The translations under genes were made by a program, and so were the position numbers. DNA of 64,000 nt from Topomyia yanbarensis (lineage: Eukaryota > Arthropoda > Insecta > Diptera > Culicidae), in the NCBI RefSeq assembly GCF_030247195.1, contig NC_080671.1, positions 301,146,504 to 301,210,503 of the forward strand. The letters run 5' to 3'. Shown piece by piece: positions 21,533 to 33,125 of this stretch. Positions within the stretch are counted from its first letter, which is position 1. Each line of letters opens with the position of its first letter. Under the pieces are notes generated by a model, which was not told where the DNA came from, ran no database searches, and worked only from the letters and a program-made list of their open reading frames with translations.

Positions 21533-23120
21533 GCCTTTCTCAATAGAAAGGTATTGCAATTGCTCTGAAAACCGACTTTTTAACGGAGGCCCGAGTGACA
21601 TATACCATTCGATTCAGTTCGTCGAGTTCGGCAAATGTCTGTGTGTGTATGTATGTGTGTATGTATGTATGTGTGTGTATGTGTGTGTATGTGACCAAAA
21701 ATGTCACTCATTTTTCTCAGAGATGGCTGAACCGATTTTGACAAACTTAGTCTCAAATGAAAGGTGCAACGTTCCCATAGGCTGCTATTGAATTTCTAAT
21801 GGATCCGACTTCCGGTTCCGGAATTACAGGGTGATAAGTACGAACACGCAGAAAATGTCGATTTTAATAAATTCTGCAATGAATGTATAAAGGTGAAAAT
21901 TTTTCCAAAATATGACCACAACTGCTTCGATTTGTAGTATTAGGTCACTAACATCCATTCAAAGTCTATTTGGCCACATTGGCCACCATCCTCGGTTCCG
22001 GAAGCCCCGGCGGAAGTATCTAAATTCAGAATAACAGTCACATCGGTTTCTCGGAGATGGCTAGACCGATTCGACTAAACTTGGCCTCAAATGAAAGGTA
22101 TTGCGTCCCCGTAAATGGCTATTTAATTTCATCCCGATCCGACTTCCGGTTCCGGAGTTACAAGTTGTGGCGTGCGATCACATAGCAAATTGTGATTCAA
22201 ACCGATGAAAGCAAAAAAGGTGAAAATTTCGCTAAAATGTCTCTCAAACAACTTAAATTTGCTGTTCTAGGCCACCGACGGCCAACCAAACTTTCGTTGA
22301 CTACATTAACCACCATAGACGGTTCCGGAAGTGCCCGGGAAAAGCGGCCATCTTTCAAAATTTACGAACTCACATCAGTTTCCCGGAAATGGTTGGGCCA
22401 ATTTTCACAAATATAGTCCCAAATGATAGCTATAATATCCCCATAGATATCTATAAAATTTCGTACGGATCGCTTATATGGTTCCGGAAATATAGACTAA
22501 ACCGTCCGGTCACATATGAAATTCCCATATAGGGTAACAGGGGTATTTTGGACCGCTTTAGGAAGTCATGAGAAAAAAATCTGAAAAAATACGGTTTGGC
22601 TATTTATTCTGGATCATTCAATAGGCTAATATGTACGGCCTTATCATTTTTTGGATATGTTGTATTCTATATAGTCAAATAAACGTAAATACTTTGGAAA
22701 AATGATAAATAGTGAACGCGCATTTTTGTTATTTTGGACCAGCGAATTTTATTTTGGACCGTAAACAAAGCACATTTTGGACCATTGACTTTCCTTTGTG
22801 CCATTGCTGCAAACATATTTTGGACCGATCTCGAAACATATTTTGGACCATCCAAATGTTCACATATCTTTCTTTGTATGATGAATTTGTACATGATTGG
22901 GTAAGAAGTGCTTTTCTGGGAACAAAAAGAGAACTTTTTTTAAATGCAGAGTAGATATGCAACGAGGTGTCAGAGTTAATTGGGAGCATGGCGATAATAT
23001 GTTATCGTTTGGAAATAGCTCACATATTTCGGACATACTTAAAATAACAATTTCAATACATCTGATTACTTTTTTCAACCTAAAATCGATATCTTATGTA
23101 TTTTATAAGCATAATAACGT

Positions 23121-24285
23121 CACAGACAAACAGACGTAACAGCTTGAAGAAAATTCTAAAAAAATCATCGCCCACGGTATACTAGCGACATCTGTTGAAC
23201 ACATTGCACAAAATGGGTTTCTGGCAACCATAGCAAATAAATTTTTTTCATCCGAAATCCTGGCAACAATGCCCACACCACTTGTCAAATGCAAGATGGG
23301 ATAATGATTATAATTAGCAGATTTAAAGAATGTAGAGTAACGACTGCATTTTTAAAACTCAACATAACCATTTATTGTTACGGAAAATTAAGCAACACCA
23401 ACATTATTTTTCTTTTCGTGCGAAGTAATCAATTCTAGTCCTTCTTTGGCTGATTCTTGTCTCTGTTTACTCTTTTTCGTCGCTTTTTTACCGTCACCGA
23501 CCGGTATGCAATGATTTTTAACAATTCATGCCGTGGACACATGGACAGGAATACATTTTACGTTTGCGGATTATTTTGTTAGTTTTGGTTTGCATTAAAG
23601 ATGCTAAACGCCTTTAGAGAAAGACTCGCCATCTCTATCGTTTGTTTATTTGTCAGTGCCATTCCAATCGAGCAAGAGACCTGTCAGAAGCACCAAATCC
23701 TAAAAATCACTTCGAATCCTTCTTGAACGAGGGCCATTGACAGGTCTCGTGTTCGATTGGAATCGATAGAGATGGCAAGTTGTTATTTAGAGGGATTCAG
23801 TGTCGATAGTTTGCATAAAATGAAAATAGCGGTACCCAATTTTTCTATGTATAAGTACAGTTGTCATTTTTCTTCGAAAAAACCGATTAAACAAAAGGAT
23901 ATGAAGAAAAACAAACAAATGACGATACAATTATTTTTATCGGAAGACTAGAGATTTTTATCTGTCCCTAAGTGTTCGAATCAGAATATCCGAGGTGAAG
24001 CTCGACCTTTTCCCATTCGGCTCTTTATGCTTATTTCCAGGGTCGCGGACGTCATGTTTAATTTTACATGTATAAAAGTAATACACTTAAAAGTGACGAA
24101 TGTTCCCACCTTTCTTTCCCTTCATCTTGATTTTCGGGTGGTGCGAAGTGACGCATTATGGCTATGTGTCAAAATCGCTTCACTAGCGCCACGCTCGGTG
24201 AGATGGCGCATTTTTCATAATTTAAATCGACCGTTTTTTCTGTGGGCGATGAAAATTCATCTCGTGTTACGTCTGTTTGTCTGTG
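23121..24285. mobile_element. CACAGA-end element with 7-bp target duplication
   Basis: The inverted ends CACAGACAAACAGACGTAAC are exact on both sides and followed by further similarity (AATCATCGCCCAC against GTGGGCGATGAAAATT). Flanks carry ATAACGT (23114-23120 and 24286-24292), a 7-bp direct repeat. The 1165-bp body has no recognisable transposase. It is nested in the TA element. A related element lies at 47621-48036. Confidence 0.75.
23628..23776. repeat. Imperfect 149-bp palindrome inside the CACAGA element
   Basis: GCCATCTCTATCG and CGATAGAGATGGC form the outer pair. CCATTCCAATCGAGC with GAGACCTGTCA pairs inward with TGACAGGTCTC and GTTCGATTGG. The spacer is about 50 bp. It may be a further nested MITE; no target duplication could be fixed. 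Confidence 0.6.
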
Positions 24286-24985
24286 ATAACGTTATTTGAA
24301 TGATTGAAATGTATATACTTTAGAAATAATAACTCTTCGATGTTGGTTACAACAATACCACCTCCTCTTGATTTTGGACAAGATCAGCTGAAATGTGAAA
24401 ACACGATCAAAAATTTTCAATTCAATGCTTCCTATTAAACCAATTTGCTCAGAATATAACGGGAGTTGCTTTCTAACATGATAATTTCAGTGTTACATTA
24501 GCAATATTTCAATTTGTTATGAGCTTTGAATGGAAAAATGTACAAATCATCGTCAAGTGGTCCAAAATATGGTACTGGTCCAAAATACCCTCGTTACCCT
24601 AAGCCGGAACTCAAATTTTTTTCCAAAGGGGGGACCTCATGAAATTTCAGAAATCGAATTCGTATTTTTGATGCCAAACATCTTTAAAATGCATGAAACG
24701 TCGAGATTTTATGTTATCTCGAAAATTTTTTTTTTATAAAAATCGACTTTTTGGGACTTTCCTGATTTTGCACCTTTTTCAGTTCAATATTACCGTGGCT
24801 GTTTTTTCTTTTTCAAAATTTTAGAACTCGAATAATGATTTATTTTCCTGTATATAGTTGTCATGTGATAATAATAAAATGTAATATATGCATTTAAAAG
24901 CTTTTAATGAATATAAACAACGCACACATTCTCTTGATTCATGATTGAGAAAGGCACAATTGCACCGCTAGGTGGATTAAAATAG

Positions 24986-25580
24986 GTTTTTTGACAGGGG
25001 TATAACCCACTACTGCAACTATTGGTACACCTCAGCTATAGGGGAACCCACCCTACTCCTGTTCAAAAGTCGCAAAAAATTACTTTTATGGCCATACAGT
25101 GACACAATCTCATTTTCGTACGCCGCTATGCGGAATGGCTATATGCATTTTACAAGTAAAAAAATAGTTAACAAGACATTTTATTTATGTAGAAACAATT
25201 TACTAGACAGCATAGGGAAGATACAAAAATTCGCTTTGTAATAGAAATGTTCATTTTTGCAAAAATAATCATAATTCTAAAGATAGTATATATACACTCA
25301 GTCTCATATTCGTACAGCACACATATTGTTTTTAAAAAATCAATTGAAATTTCTATAATAAATATTCAATGTGGTAGCTTTTGTTTGCAATTACAGTTCT
25401 CAATCGTATTGGTATGCTGACCACTAGTTTTTGTGTGTATTCAACTTAAACTTTATCCCATTCTTCTAAATAGTAGTTTCTAAGATCATTCTCATTATAA
25501 TCCGGATAGTTTAGCACTTTTTATCCAAATACAGCTTCAATACTACTGATCATCAGCGAAGTCGGACAGCATGACAAAAA
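24986..25580. other. AT-rich spacer
   Basis: No coding frame and no bounded element were recognised between repeat B and the hairpin remnant at 25581. Confidence 0.4.
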
Positions 25581-25900
25581 GCGATGTGGCGTAGCCACAT
25601 TAGGCATTAACAATGTTTTATTTAGTAACAATAGGATAATATTCATTTACAAAAATAAAATGTTGTCAGTGCCGAATGTGGCTACGCCACATCGCTTCAT
25701 TCAAGTGCTGTCTAAACTAGGGATAGCCCCTATGTTTGAGTATACCGGGCAAACGAGTGGATTACAGGTTTGATTGCACCCTTCGATAGCAAGATCAAAA
25801 CCACCTCGTCCGTCGGTTTCTCAGCGGCTTTGCGCCGCTTCGAATCCTTGGATTCGACTATGCGGCAAAGCCGCATCACACTACCTTCACCCTTAACGTC
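25581..25900. repeat. Partial copy of the nested-hairpin foldback element
   Basis: GCGATGTGGCGTAGCCACAT (25581) and its inverted partner ATGTGGCTACGCCACATCGC (ending 25695) bracket a short AT-rich loop. The same core is found in the foldback at 27495. The following bases (TTTGAGTATACCGGGCAAA) match that element's right arm, then diverge into other GC hairpins (AGCGGCTTTGCGCCGCT, TGCGGCAAAGCCGCA). The left arm is missing. Confidence 0.7.
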
Positions 25901-25939
25901 ACTTTCTCATGAGCAATGCCATTGTTAGTAAGGTAAGTG

Positions 25940-26647
25940 TAGGGTTACCAACCGTCCTTATTTTAAAGGACATGTCCTTAATTTCGATGATTTGGAAAGC
26001 GTCCTTAATTTTACTTCAAATGTCCTTAGTTTTAATCTCAATCCATGTTATATTTGAAATCAATTAGATTAAATTCACTCAAGCGAATGAAACATTTCAC
26101 TCGCCATTTTAGTTGTTCACTTCCTTATAGTCTTTTGATTTGTTATGTTCAGATTAATGATTCAATTTCAAATTCACATTGATTAATTTTATTGCTTAAA
26201 GAAAAGTTGCAAATACTTTACATGTTTCTCCTTTTGTTGAGCGCTGACAGAACAAAAAAAGATTTGTCCTATAATTCGAACCATCGAATTTTAAACAGCT
26301 ATCACTCTCTAGCACAGTCGGCAAATTTCTTAGTTACTTCATGGACTTTAATCGATAAGTTCTGTACTTAAGTAAAAACTTTGGAAATGAAAATGAAAAA
26401 AATAGGATTTCTCGTACTAATATCCATACAAATTTCAAATGTAACACGAGTTGCCACGACCTAATATTCTGCATAGTTTCTTAGGACCCCAGAAGAACAA
26501 AAAAGTGCTGTTCTAAAAAAAATATTGGAAATCTTTTCTTAACACCACTCAACCAAATACATTTTAGTCAAAGATGAGTAAAATTTGTTAGTCTAGGTCA
26601 AAGTTCAAGATGTCCTTATTTCGCTTTTAGCCCATTTGGTAACCCTA
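25940..26647. mobile_element. hAT-type non-autonomous element
   Basis: The ends TAGGGTTACCAA are inverted at both sides, and the perfect 8-bp direct repeat GGTAAGTG flanks them (25932-25939 and 26648-26655). The inside carries several GTCCTTA words near both ends and no coding frame. Its size is 708 bp. Confidence 0.85.
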
Positions 26648-26655
26648 GGTAAGTG

Positions 26656-26983
26656 GGAACAACTTATTTTTCCAGTTTAAACTATTTTAAAGCTTTTCCC
26701 CCCAAATATTTTTCATTGCTTGTTATAAAATAGGCCATTTAGAACCATTTCCAAAAGAAATTAACCCTCTTTTCGAAAAAGCCGAGATTCGGAACAATTA
26801 CCAAATGCTCTACATAAACGTACTAATAATAAAGTGTCATTATGGAATGAATAAAAATTGATTTCTAGGAAAAGTTGTGGGGTGTCGTGTTTTTCCCACA
26901 ATTCCCCTACTTGAAGAGATATGGACCTGGACGTGGGTTGTGGTAGCATGTTGAGACAGTAATGGTGGAAAATGGAAACATAG
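26656..26983. other. Spacer, nothing recognised
   Basis: Only short frames without motifs; no inverted repeat or splice-bounded exon was seen. Confidence 0.4.
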
Positions 26984-27478
26984 GCTGTAAACCATTTGGC
27001 GATTTTTTTTAACCTTTAGTTATAATTTGACAGTTCGAAAGTTATTTTCTCTTCAATGGAAAAATTTAACCGAGAGAGCGAACCATTTTAAAAGTTGACA
27101 TATGAATAGCTGGATAGTTATTTAGAATTGACAGCTGCGATGATCACAAGTTGGTAGAGGTGTGAACATTTGACGATATTTTAAAATTAGTTTTTTTCTT
27201 ATGACAGTCATAGCCTCGAAAAGTAAACATCCACATCATGAAATAACACAAACAAATCTTAACACAACACGTTATCGTTTCCATCGTTATCCCTTAATTT
27301 TATATTGAAAAATATTGACAACCTCAATTAGGTACTGAAAATGTCCACCTTTTTCTGTCAAATTTAACTATCGCTCTGTCAATTTTAACTATGCTTCAGA
27401 GTAGGGTTATTTTGCAAATAACTTTCGAAGTGTCAGATTTTAACTAAAAGTTAAAAATTTCACCAAATGGTTCACAGC
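26984..27478. mobile_element. Long-TIR MITE
   Basis: GCTGTAAACCATTTGG on the left pairs with GCTGTGAACCATTTGG read inward from the right. The similarity runs on for about 60 bp (TTTTAGTTA, TGACAGTTCGAAAGTTATTT). The 495-bp element has no coding frame, and the target duplication is unclear. Confidence 0.7.
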
Positions 27479-27814
27479 ATTAATCGATGATTGACATAAT
27501 TTTAAGGGTAAATGTTTACTTTAGCTACTTTTCCCCATGTAAGTGGAAAACATGTTTTTCTTTCGTGAATATGCTAGTTTAGTGTTGTAGATTCATAAAA
27601 AAGAGGCGGAAAGCGAAATTTTTTAATAATTCATTAATGAGACTAAAATAAGTTCTACCTACTAACCTTGTATATAAAGTTATTGTGCTCCCGAAAATAA
27701 TGTTTTTGGCGAAGCTTGTTTAATGCGGCTATGCCGCATAGCCGAGTCGGACGCTGGACGAGCCTTCCTTGTACTTGTCATCAGAAACGCAAGCGAACCT
27801 GTGATCCACTCGCT

Positions 27815-28157
27815 TGCCCGATATACTCAAACATAGGAGCTATCCCTAGTTTAAGCACCCAATTGAAACGATGTGGCGTAGCCACATTAGGCAGTGACAA
27901 TAATTTAATTTTTGCCGATAAATACAATCCTATTGATACTAAATAAAACATTGTTAATGCCTGATGTGGCTACGCCACATCGATTTTTAAACTAGGGACA
28001 GCCCCTATGTTTGAGTATACCGGGCAAATGAGTGGATCACAGGTTCGCTTACGTTTCCGATGACGAGTACGAGGACTACGGCAATGCGGCATAGCCATAT
28101 TAAACTAGCTTCGCCAAAAACCTTACTTTCGGGAGCACAATAACCCTAAGAACAAAG
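27815..28157 (+). repeat. 343-bp direct repeat, left copy, flanking the LINE
   Basis: It runs from TGCCCGATATACTC to AAGAACAAAG and covers the core and right arm of the foldback. The copy at 33126-33458 is the same except for loss of 10 bp (GGCTACGCCA), exactly one small hairpin. The two lie directly at the 5' and 3' ends of the LINE, so they read as a very long TSD. Confidence 0.85.
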
Positions 28158-31100
28158 GGTGGTGGAGGAACGCTACGTGGGAAGCTGAGCTGCAAGCAAC
28201 CGGGCGGGTCATAGGTGGTGGATAATGCTTAATCGCGATAGCAACTAGTTGTGATTCGCGACCCGAACCAGCAGCGGGGGCTGACTGCGGGTGTGGTAGG
28301 ACGAGGTAGTGGGCCCTATACGTTCTAGGCCTAAATACCACATGCCCTAAAGCAGCCCTGACAAGGCGAGCCTGCGCCGCCTTTAAATAAGCGCTTAGCC
28401 CAAATCCCTCTCCTCCCGTTATCCTTCCTTCCTTCCTTCCTTCTGCGGCTGTTCGCCCATCTAAATATGGAAGCTGTTCTTCAATGTCAGCTTCTTTCAC
28501 CGAACAGCCTAGATAAGTCGTGCAGTGTCGGTAGTGGTTGTTTCAACCGGCTAAGAATTACACTACGGACTACCTGTTTCAGTGGTAAAAATCTACCAAA
28601 CAGGGAACCCCAATTCCATAGTGTCATGCGACCCGTGCTATGGGTAAAATTGTTGAGGGTGTTTAAAACATTCTCAATGGCGAACGGAGCCTGGGAAGAG
28701 TCGGGCGAACTCCCCAGTATACTGCATTACGCAGCGGAACGTTCACTCTACACACCGATTTTTTCACCGATGATCCACTTAATTTTGCCGAATTTTTGTT
28801 GGCTGGGGGTTTGCTGAGACTCTCGGCTGATGGTAGTTCGGTGAAGTTTTGTTGAGTTTCGATTATCAAATTTCGATGTGTACAGATGAACCTGCCCAGA
28901 GGCCGTGTGGTATCCGGCCTAGAATTGAGCCACTGGAGTCCTGCTGCCATGTCGTAGGAGGCGACTGAAAGTAGGAGACCCTAAGTCAAGGAGTAGTTCC
29001 GTGCCGAGGACTTAATGACTGGAGGGTCTAAAATATGCCAGTCGCGCACGGAGCATTTTGGGTTTTGCCCTTACTGTGTTATGCGAATCTCTGACACAGT
29101 GGACCATTATTTTCTTCGCAAATCGTGGGAATCAAATGATCATGTCCCATTTAAACCTGATATGGCTCGCTAAATGCGTTAACATCCCAACTCGCTTGGT
29201 GTCCTCTAGTTGTTGTGCAATTTGTGTTGGAGATGAAATGTACAGTTCTCTAATCAACAATGGTTAGAATAGCACAAGTCAATCTCCAACATAAACGTAC
29301 AGCAACTATGAATTTATCTCGACTCATGCAGGAAGGTAAAGCTTCCATAGCATTGGTTCAAGAACCGTATTTCCATAAAGGAAACTTCTATTTTGGAAAG
29401 TTACTTAACACTGCCTTCATTGCTTACAACAAGACAGGCATGACTAACCCACGTGAAATGCCTCGTGCTTGCATTCTTGCAAATAAGGCTATTGACGCGT
29501 GTCTCATATCGGAGCTCACAACTCGCGATATCTGTGTTGTCACAGTTACATTGACTGTCGGAAACGTAGACAAAAAATATATATATTGTTCAGCATACCT
29601 ACCGCATAACGAATCATCTCCTTCTGATGATTTCAAAAGCGTTGTAGCATATTGTAGCAGAAATGGGCTTCCGCTCATTATCGGCAGTGATGCGAATGCT
29701 CATCACATCATTTGGGGCAGCTCAGACATCAATCTGAGAGGCTCTGAACTGATGGAGTACATAAGTAGTACAAATCTCCATATTCTGAATGTGGGAAACC
29801 GACCAACTTTTGCGAGGTCTGGGAGGGAGGAGGTGTTAGACATAACACTTTGCTCTGATAGAATTTTGCATGAACTGGGAAATTGGCAGGTTCCAAATGA
29901 AACTGAACCGTCTCTATCCGATCATAAATATATATTTTTCGATCATTTTGATGTCACCTTCAATGTGGTGACATATCGTAATCCTAAATCTACAAACTGG
30001 GACCTCTTTTTGGAAAACTTGGCGACTAAATTTCATGGATATTTTCCAACAATTAGTCAATTAGACGACTTAGATGACGTCGTGGATACGACAAACTCAT
30101 TCATATTAGCATCCTACGAAGAAGCTTGTCCACTTCGTACTGTTAAATCGACTAGGGGAACCCCTTGGTGGAGGGCTGAGCTTGAAAGAATGAAGAAAGT
30201 TATGAGAAGAGCTTGGAACCGGCGTCAGCGTGATGACTCCAGGGCTTTTAGGTCAGCTCGTAGTGCATATAAGAAATGTCTTAGATCTGCAGAACGGGCT
30301 GGCTGGCAAAGCCTATGCACTAATGTCTCTAGTCTGAACGAGGCTAGCAGATTAAATAAAATTCTCTCCAAATCGAATGATTTTCAGATGAACTCCTTGA
30401 AAACCAGAGATGGTGTTTATGTGACGGACGAAAAAGGTGTTCTTAATTGTCTCTTCGACACACACTTTCCAGGTTGTATCGATCCGGAGTTGAACAATGT
30501 TCACAGATCTCATTCTGGTGATTCGGACTCGTGGGCGTTAGCACGCACATTGGTTTCCACTGAATCGATCAAGTGGGCAGTTGACAGCTTTGCTCCATAC
30601 AAATCACCCGGAAAAGATGGAATACTTCCCGTGATACTGCAAAAGGGATTTGATATTCTTAAACATGTCTTGAAAAAGATTTTGCTTTTTAGTCTTGCTA
30701 CCGGGTATATCCCGAAAGCATGGCGAGAAATAACTGTTAGATTTATTCCCAAAGGGGGGCGCTCAAGCTATGAAGAAGCCAAGAGTTTTAGGCCTATCAG
30801 CTTAAGTTCTTTTCTTCTGAAAGCTTTGGAACGGATAATCGATCATCACATCAGGAACGTTAGTTTAGTTGAATATCCACTGCACAAAATGCAACATGCA
30901 TATCAGTGTGGGAAATCCACAATAACTCTGCTTCACGATGTTGTTTACAACATTGAGAAAGCCTTCTCGCTCAAGCAATCTAGCTTGGGTGTATTCCTAG
31001 ATATTGAGGGTGCTTTTGACAATGTGTCCTTCCAGTCTATTCTGGAAGCGACGCGCGGTCATGGGATACCTGCATGTATCTCAGGTTGGATAAACGCAAT

Positions 31101-33125
31101 GCTTACTTATACGCATACTTTGCTCGTCACTGCGACAGGCTGAGATACGGAAGTTGAGTATTTGCGGTTGTCCTCAGGGCGGCGTTCTGTCACCTTTGTT
31201 ATAGAACTTAGTAGCTGACGGCTTGTTAAAGAAACTCAATGAGCTTGGATTTCCGACCTACGGGTTTGCTGACGATTACCAAATACAAATTACTGGATTT
31301 TGCATCGGAACAATCTTTGACTTAATGCAACAGGCATTAAGCGCTGTCGAACAGTGGTGTCGACAAGTTAAACTATCAGTTAACCCAAGCAAAACTTCAA
31401 TGGTTCTTTTCACGAAGAAGCGAATAACAACCGGGGTTCGTCCCTTGCAGTTCTTTGATTCTGAGCTACTGTGCGCAGATCAAGTCAAATACGTTGGAGT
31501 CATATTGGATTCCAAATTGAATTGGTCTGCTCACATTGAGTTCAGAGTCAAGAAAGCGTGCATGGCCTTCGGGCAGTGCAGACGAACTTTTGGAAAGACC
31601 TGGGGTCTCAAACCTAAATACATCTATTGGATTTACACGACAATTGTACGTCTAATACTGTCATACGGATGCCTTGTGTGGTGGCAGAGGGGAGAGGTGG
31701 TGACAGTCCAGTCAAAGCTAAACCATCTGCAAAGAATGGCGCTCATGGCGTTGACTGGTGCTTTCACCACGACTCCGACTGCTGCTCTTGAGGCACTTCT
31801 AAATATCAAACCATTACACATACACTTAAAACAAGAAGCACTATCATGTGCATACAGACTGCAGGTTACTGGGCTTTGGAACAGTAATCATGTTGATCTT
31901 GCTACCAGTCATACACGATTGTGGTCACAAATGGTTACATGGGGTGAAGATATTCTTGCTCCCAGCGATATTACACTCACTTGTAGTTTTCCTTACAGGA
32001 CATTTCATGTGAAGATTCCCTCTCGAGAGGAGTGGTTGTCTGGCTTTATGGAAAGACAACAACAAACGCAAGTGGTTTGTTACACTGACGGTTCTCTGAT
32101 GGAGGGACGTGCTGGTGCTGGTGTCTACTGTCGTGAAATGAAATTGGAACAATCTCACTCACTAGGTAGATACTGTACTGTATTCCAAGCAGAAATCTTT
32201 GCGATTATGTGCGGGGTGCAATCGGCCCTTCAACTGAGTTTGTCCGGCAGAGTTATAAACTTCTGCTCCGATAGTCAGGCTGCAATCAAGGCTCTTAGCT
32301 CAGACAAATCCCGGTCCAAGCTAGTGATCGCGTGCCGAACCCAAATCGAAGAACTAAGCATTGTCAACACTATCTACCTTGTCTGGGTGCCCGGACATTG
32401 CGGTATTACTGGAAATGAATGGGCTGACGAATTGGCCAGGGCAGGTTCAGCGATTGACTTCGTTGGTCCTGAGCCCGCGCTGCCAATTTCGACAAGTTGG
32501 ATAAGGGAAAAAATACGGTCCTGGGCTTCGTCCGAGCACCGAAATTATTGGAGAAATCTACAAACGTGTCGCCAAACAAAGGCGTTTCTAGAACAACCAT
32601 GCCCAGTGGTTTCGAAAAATCTCTTACATTTTTCGAAGCTCCACTGCGGCATGCTGACCAGGGCTTTAACCGGCCACTGCAAACTCAATTATCACATGGC
32701 AACTATTCAGCGCGCTGAGTCTTTTCATGTGATCTTTGTGAATCCGACTACGGAACCTCATATCATCTGATATGCAACTGTCCAGCGGTAGCGCAATTGC
32801 GATTTCGAGTCTTCAGCCGTCCTTATATAGACGAAACCATGTTTGGTCGACTGAAACTCAGAGACATACTAAAGTTTCTTATCCAATGTGGTAAAGAGCT
32901 TTAGGCTTATTCGCAGGCAAGTTGAACTACTTGTGAGTTTAACTTACCTGTTGTTTATTTTTGTTTTGTGTTGTTATTTTTCCCACCCTTCCAATTCTAC
33001 TTCCCCACACCTCCTTGTCCTTTCCTTCCGCTCAGGAAATGATGAAAACACACGGCAAGGCACAAATCCCCGACTATGTCCGGGGAACGTGCCATTTGAG
33101 CCAATATATTCTGATTCCTGATTCC
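28158..33125 (+). mobile_element. Full-length LINE (endonuclease, RT, RNase H type), copy A
   Basis: The element starts GGTGGTGGAGGAACGC directly after the left flank repeat and ends in a short tandem tail (GATTCCTGATTCCTG). A GC-rich leader of about 1.1 kb holds a CTTC microsatellite (about 28422-28444). A short frame at 29058-29267 overlaps the ORF2 start by 8 bases and may be the tail of ORF1. ORF2 follows at 29260 and a 3' UTR of about 220 bp closes it. RNase H plus a C-terminal CCHC knuckle places it in the I/LOA/Loner group of LINEs; the clade needs a tree. Confidence 0.85.
29260..32904 (+). pseudogene. LINE ORF2, copy A (two frameshifts, one extra stop)
   Basis: The frame starts MVRIAQVNLQHKR. 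The apurinic-type endonuclease spans roughly residues 1-225, with VQEPYF, GSDANAHH and SLSDHKYIFF as active-site motifs. Reverse transcriptase follows: SPGKDGI, RFIPKGG, FLDIEGAFDNV, PQGGVLSPLL and catalytic FADDYQ. RNase H has YTDGSLMEGRAG, FQAEIFAI, CSDSQAAI and WVPGHCGITGNEWADEL. A CCHC knuckle (CDLCESDYGTSYHLICNC) sits near the end, which is TAG at 32902-32904. One frameshift is at about 31140, just before PQGG, and another at about 32722, before the knuckle. A TAG at 31203-31205 replaces the Trp codon (TGG) present in copy B. The product would nick target DNA and copy the RNA there. Confidence 0.9.

Larger units (their letters stand above)
22532..24599. mobile_element. TA-flanked element with ATTTTGGACC subterminal repeats
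   Basis: The inverted ends are GGGTAACAGGGGTATTTTGG and GGGTAACGAGGGTATTTTGG. The host repeat carries TA on each side, and the unoccupied copies read CCCATATAAGCC with a single TA, which proves a TA target duplication as in Tc1/mariner-type elements. Inside the left end the decamer ATTTTGGACC recurs about five times (22720-22850), and the right end has two inverted copies. Such subterminal repeats usually bind transposase. No transposase gene remains. Confidence 0.8.
21533..24985 (+). mobile_element. Modular mosquito repeat, copy B, split by a nested insertion
   Basis: It starts GCCTTTCTCAATAGAAAGG and ends GGTGGATTAAAATAG, lying between T-runs. After about 1.0 kb it is interrupted at 22531 and resumes at 24600 with AAGCCGGAACTCAA. 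Copies at 33572-35588 and 40565-42579 read straight through that junction, so they show the empty site. Confidence 0.8.

Noticed and set aside
21531..21791. Frame with VCVYVCMCVYVC repeat as a cysteine-rich peptide
   Set aside because: Translation of a TG microsatellite inside the modular repeat.
28123..28500. 125-codon minus-strand frame
   Set aside because: Lies antisense to the GC-rich LINE leader and spans the boundary between foldback and LINE, so it cannot be one gene.
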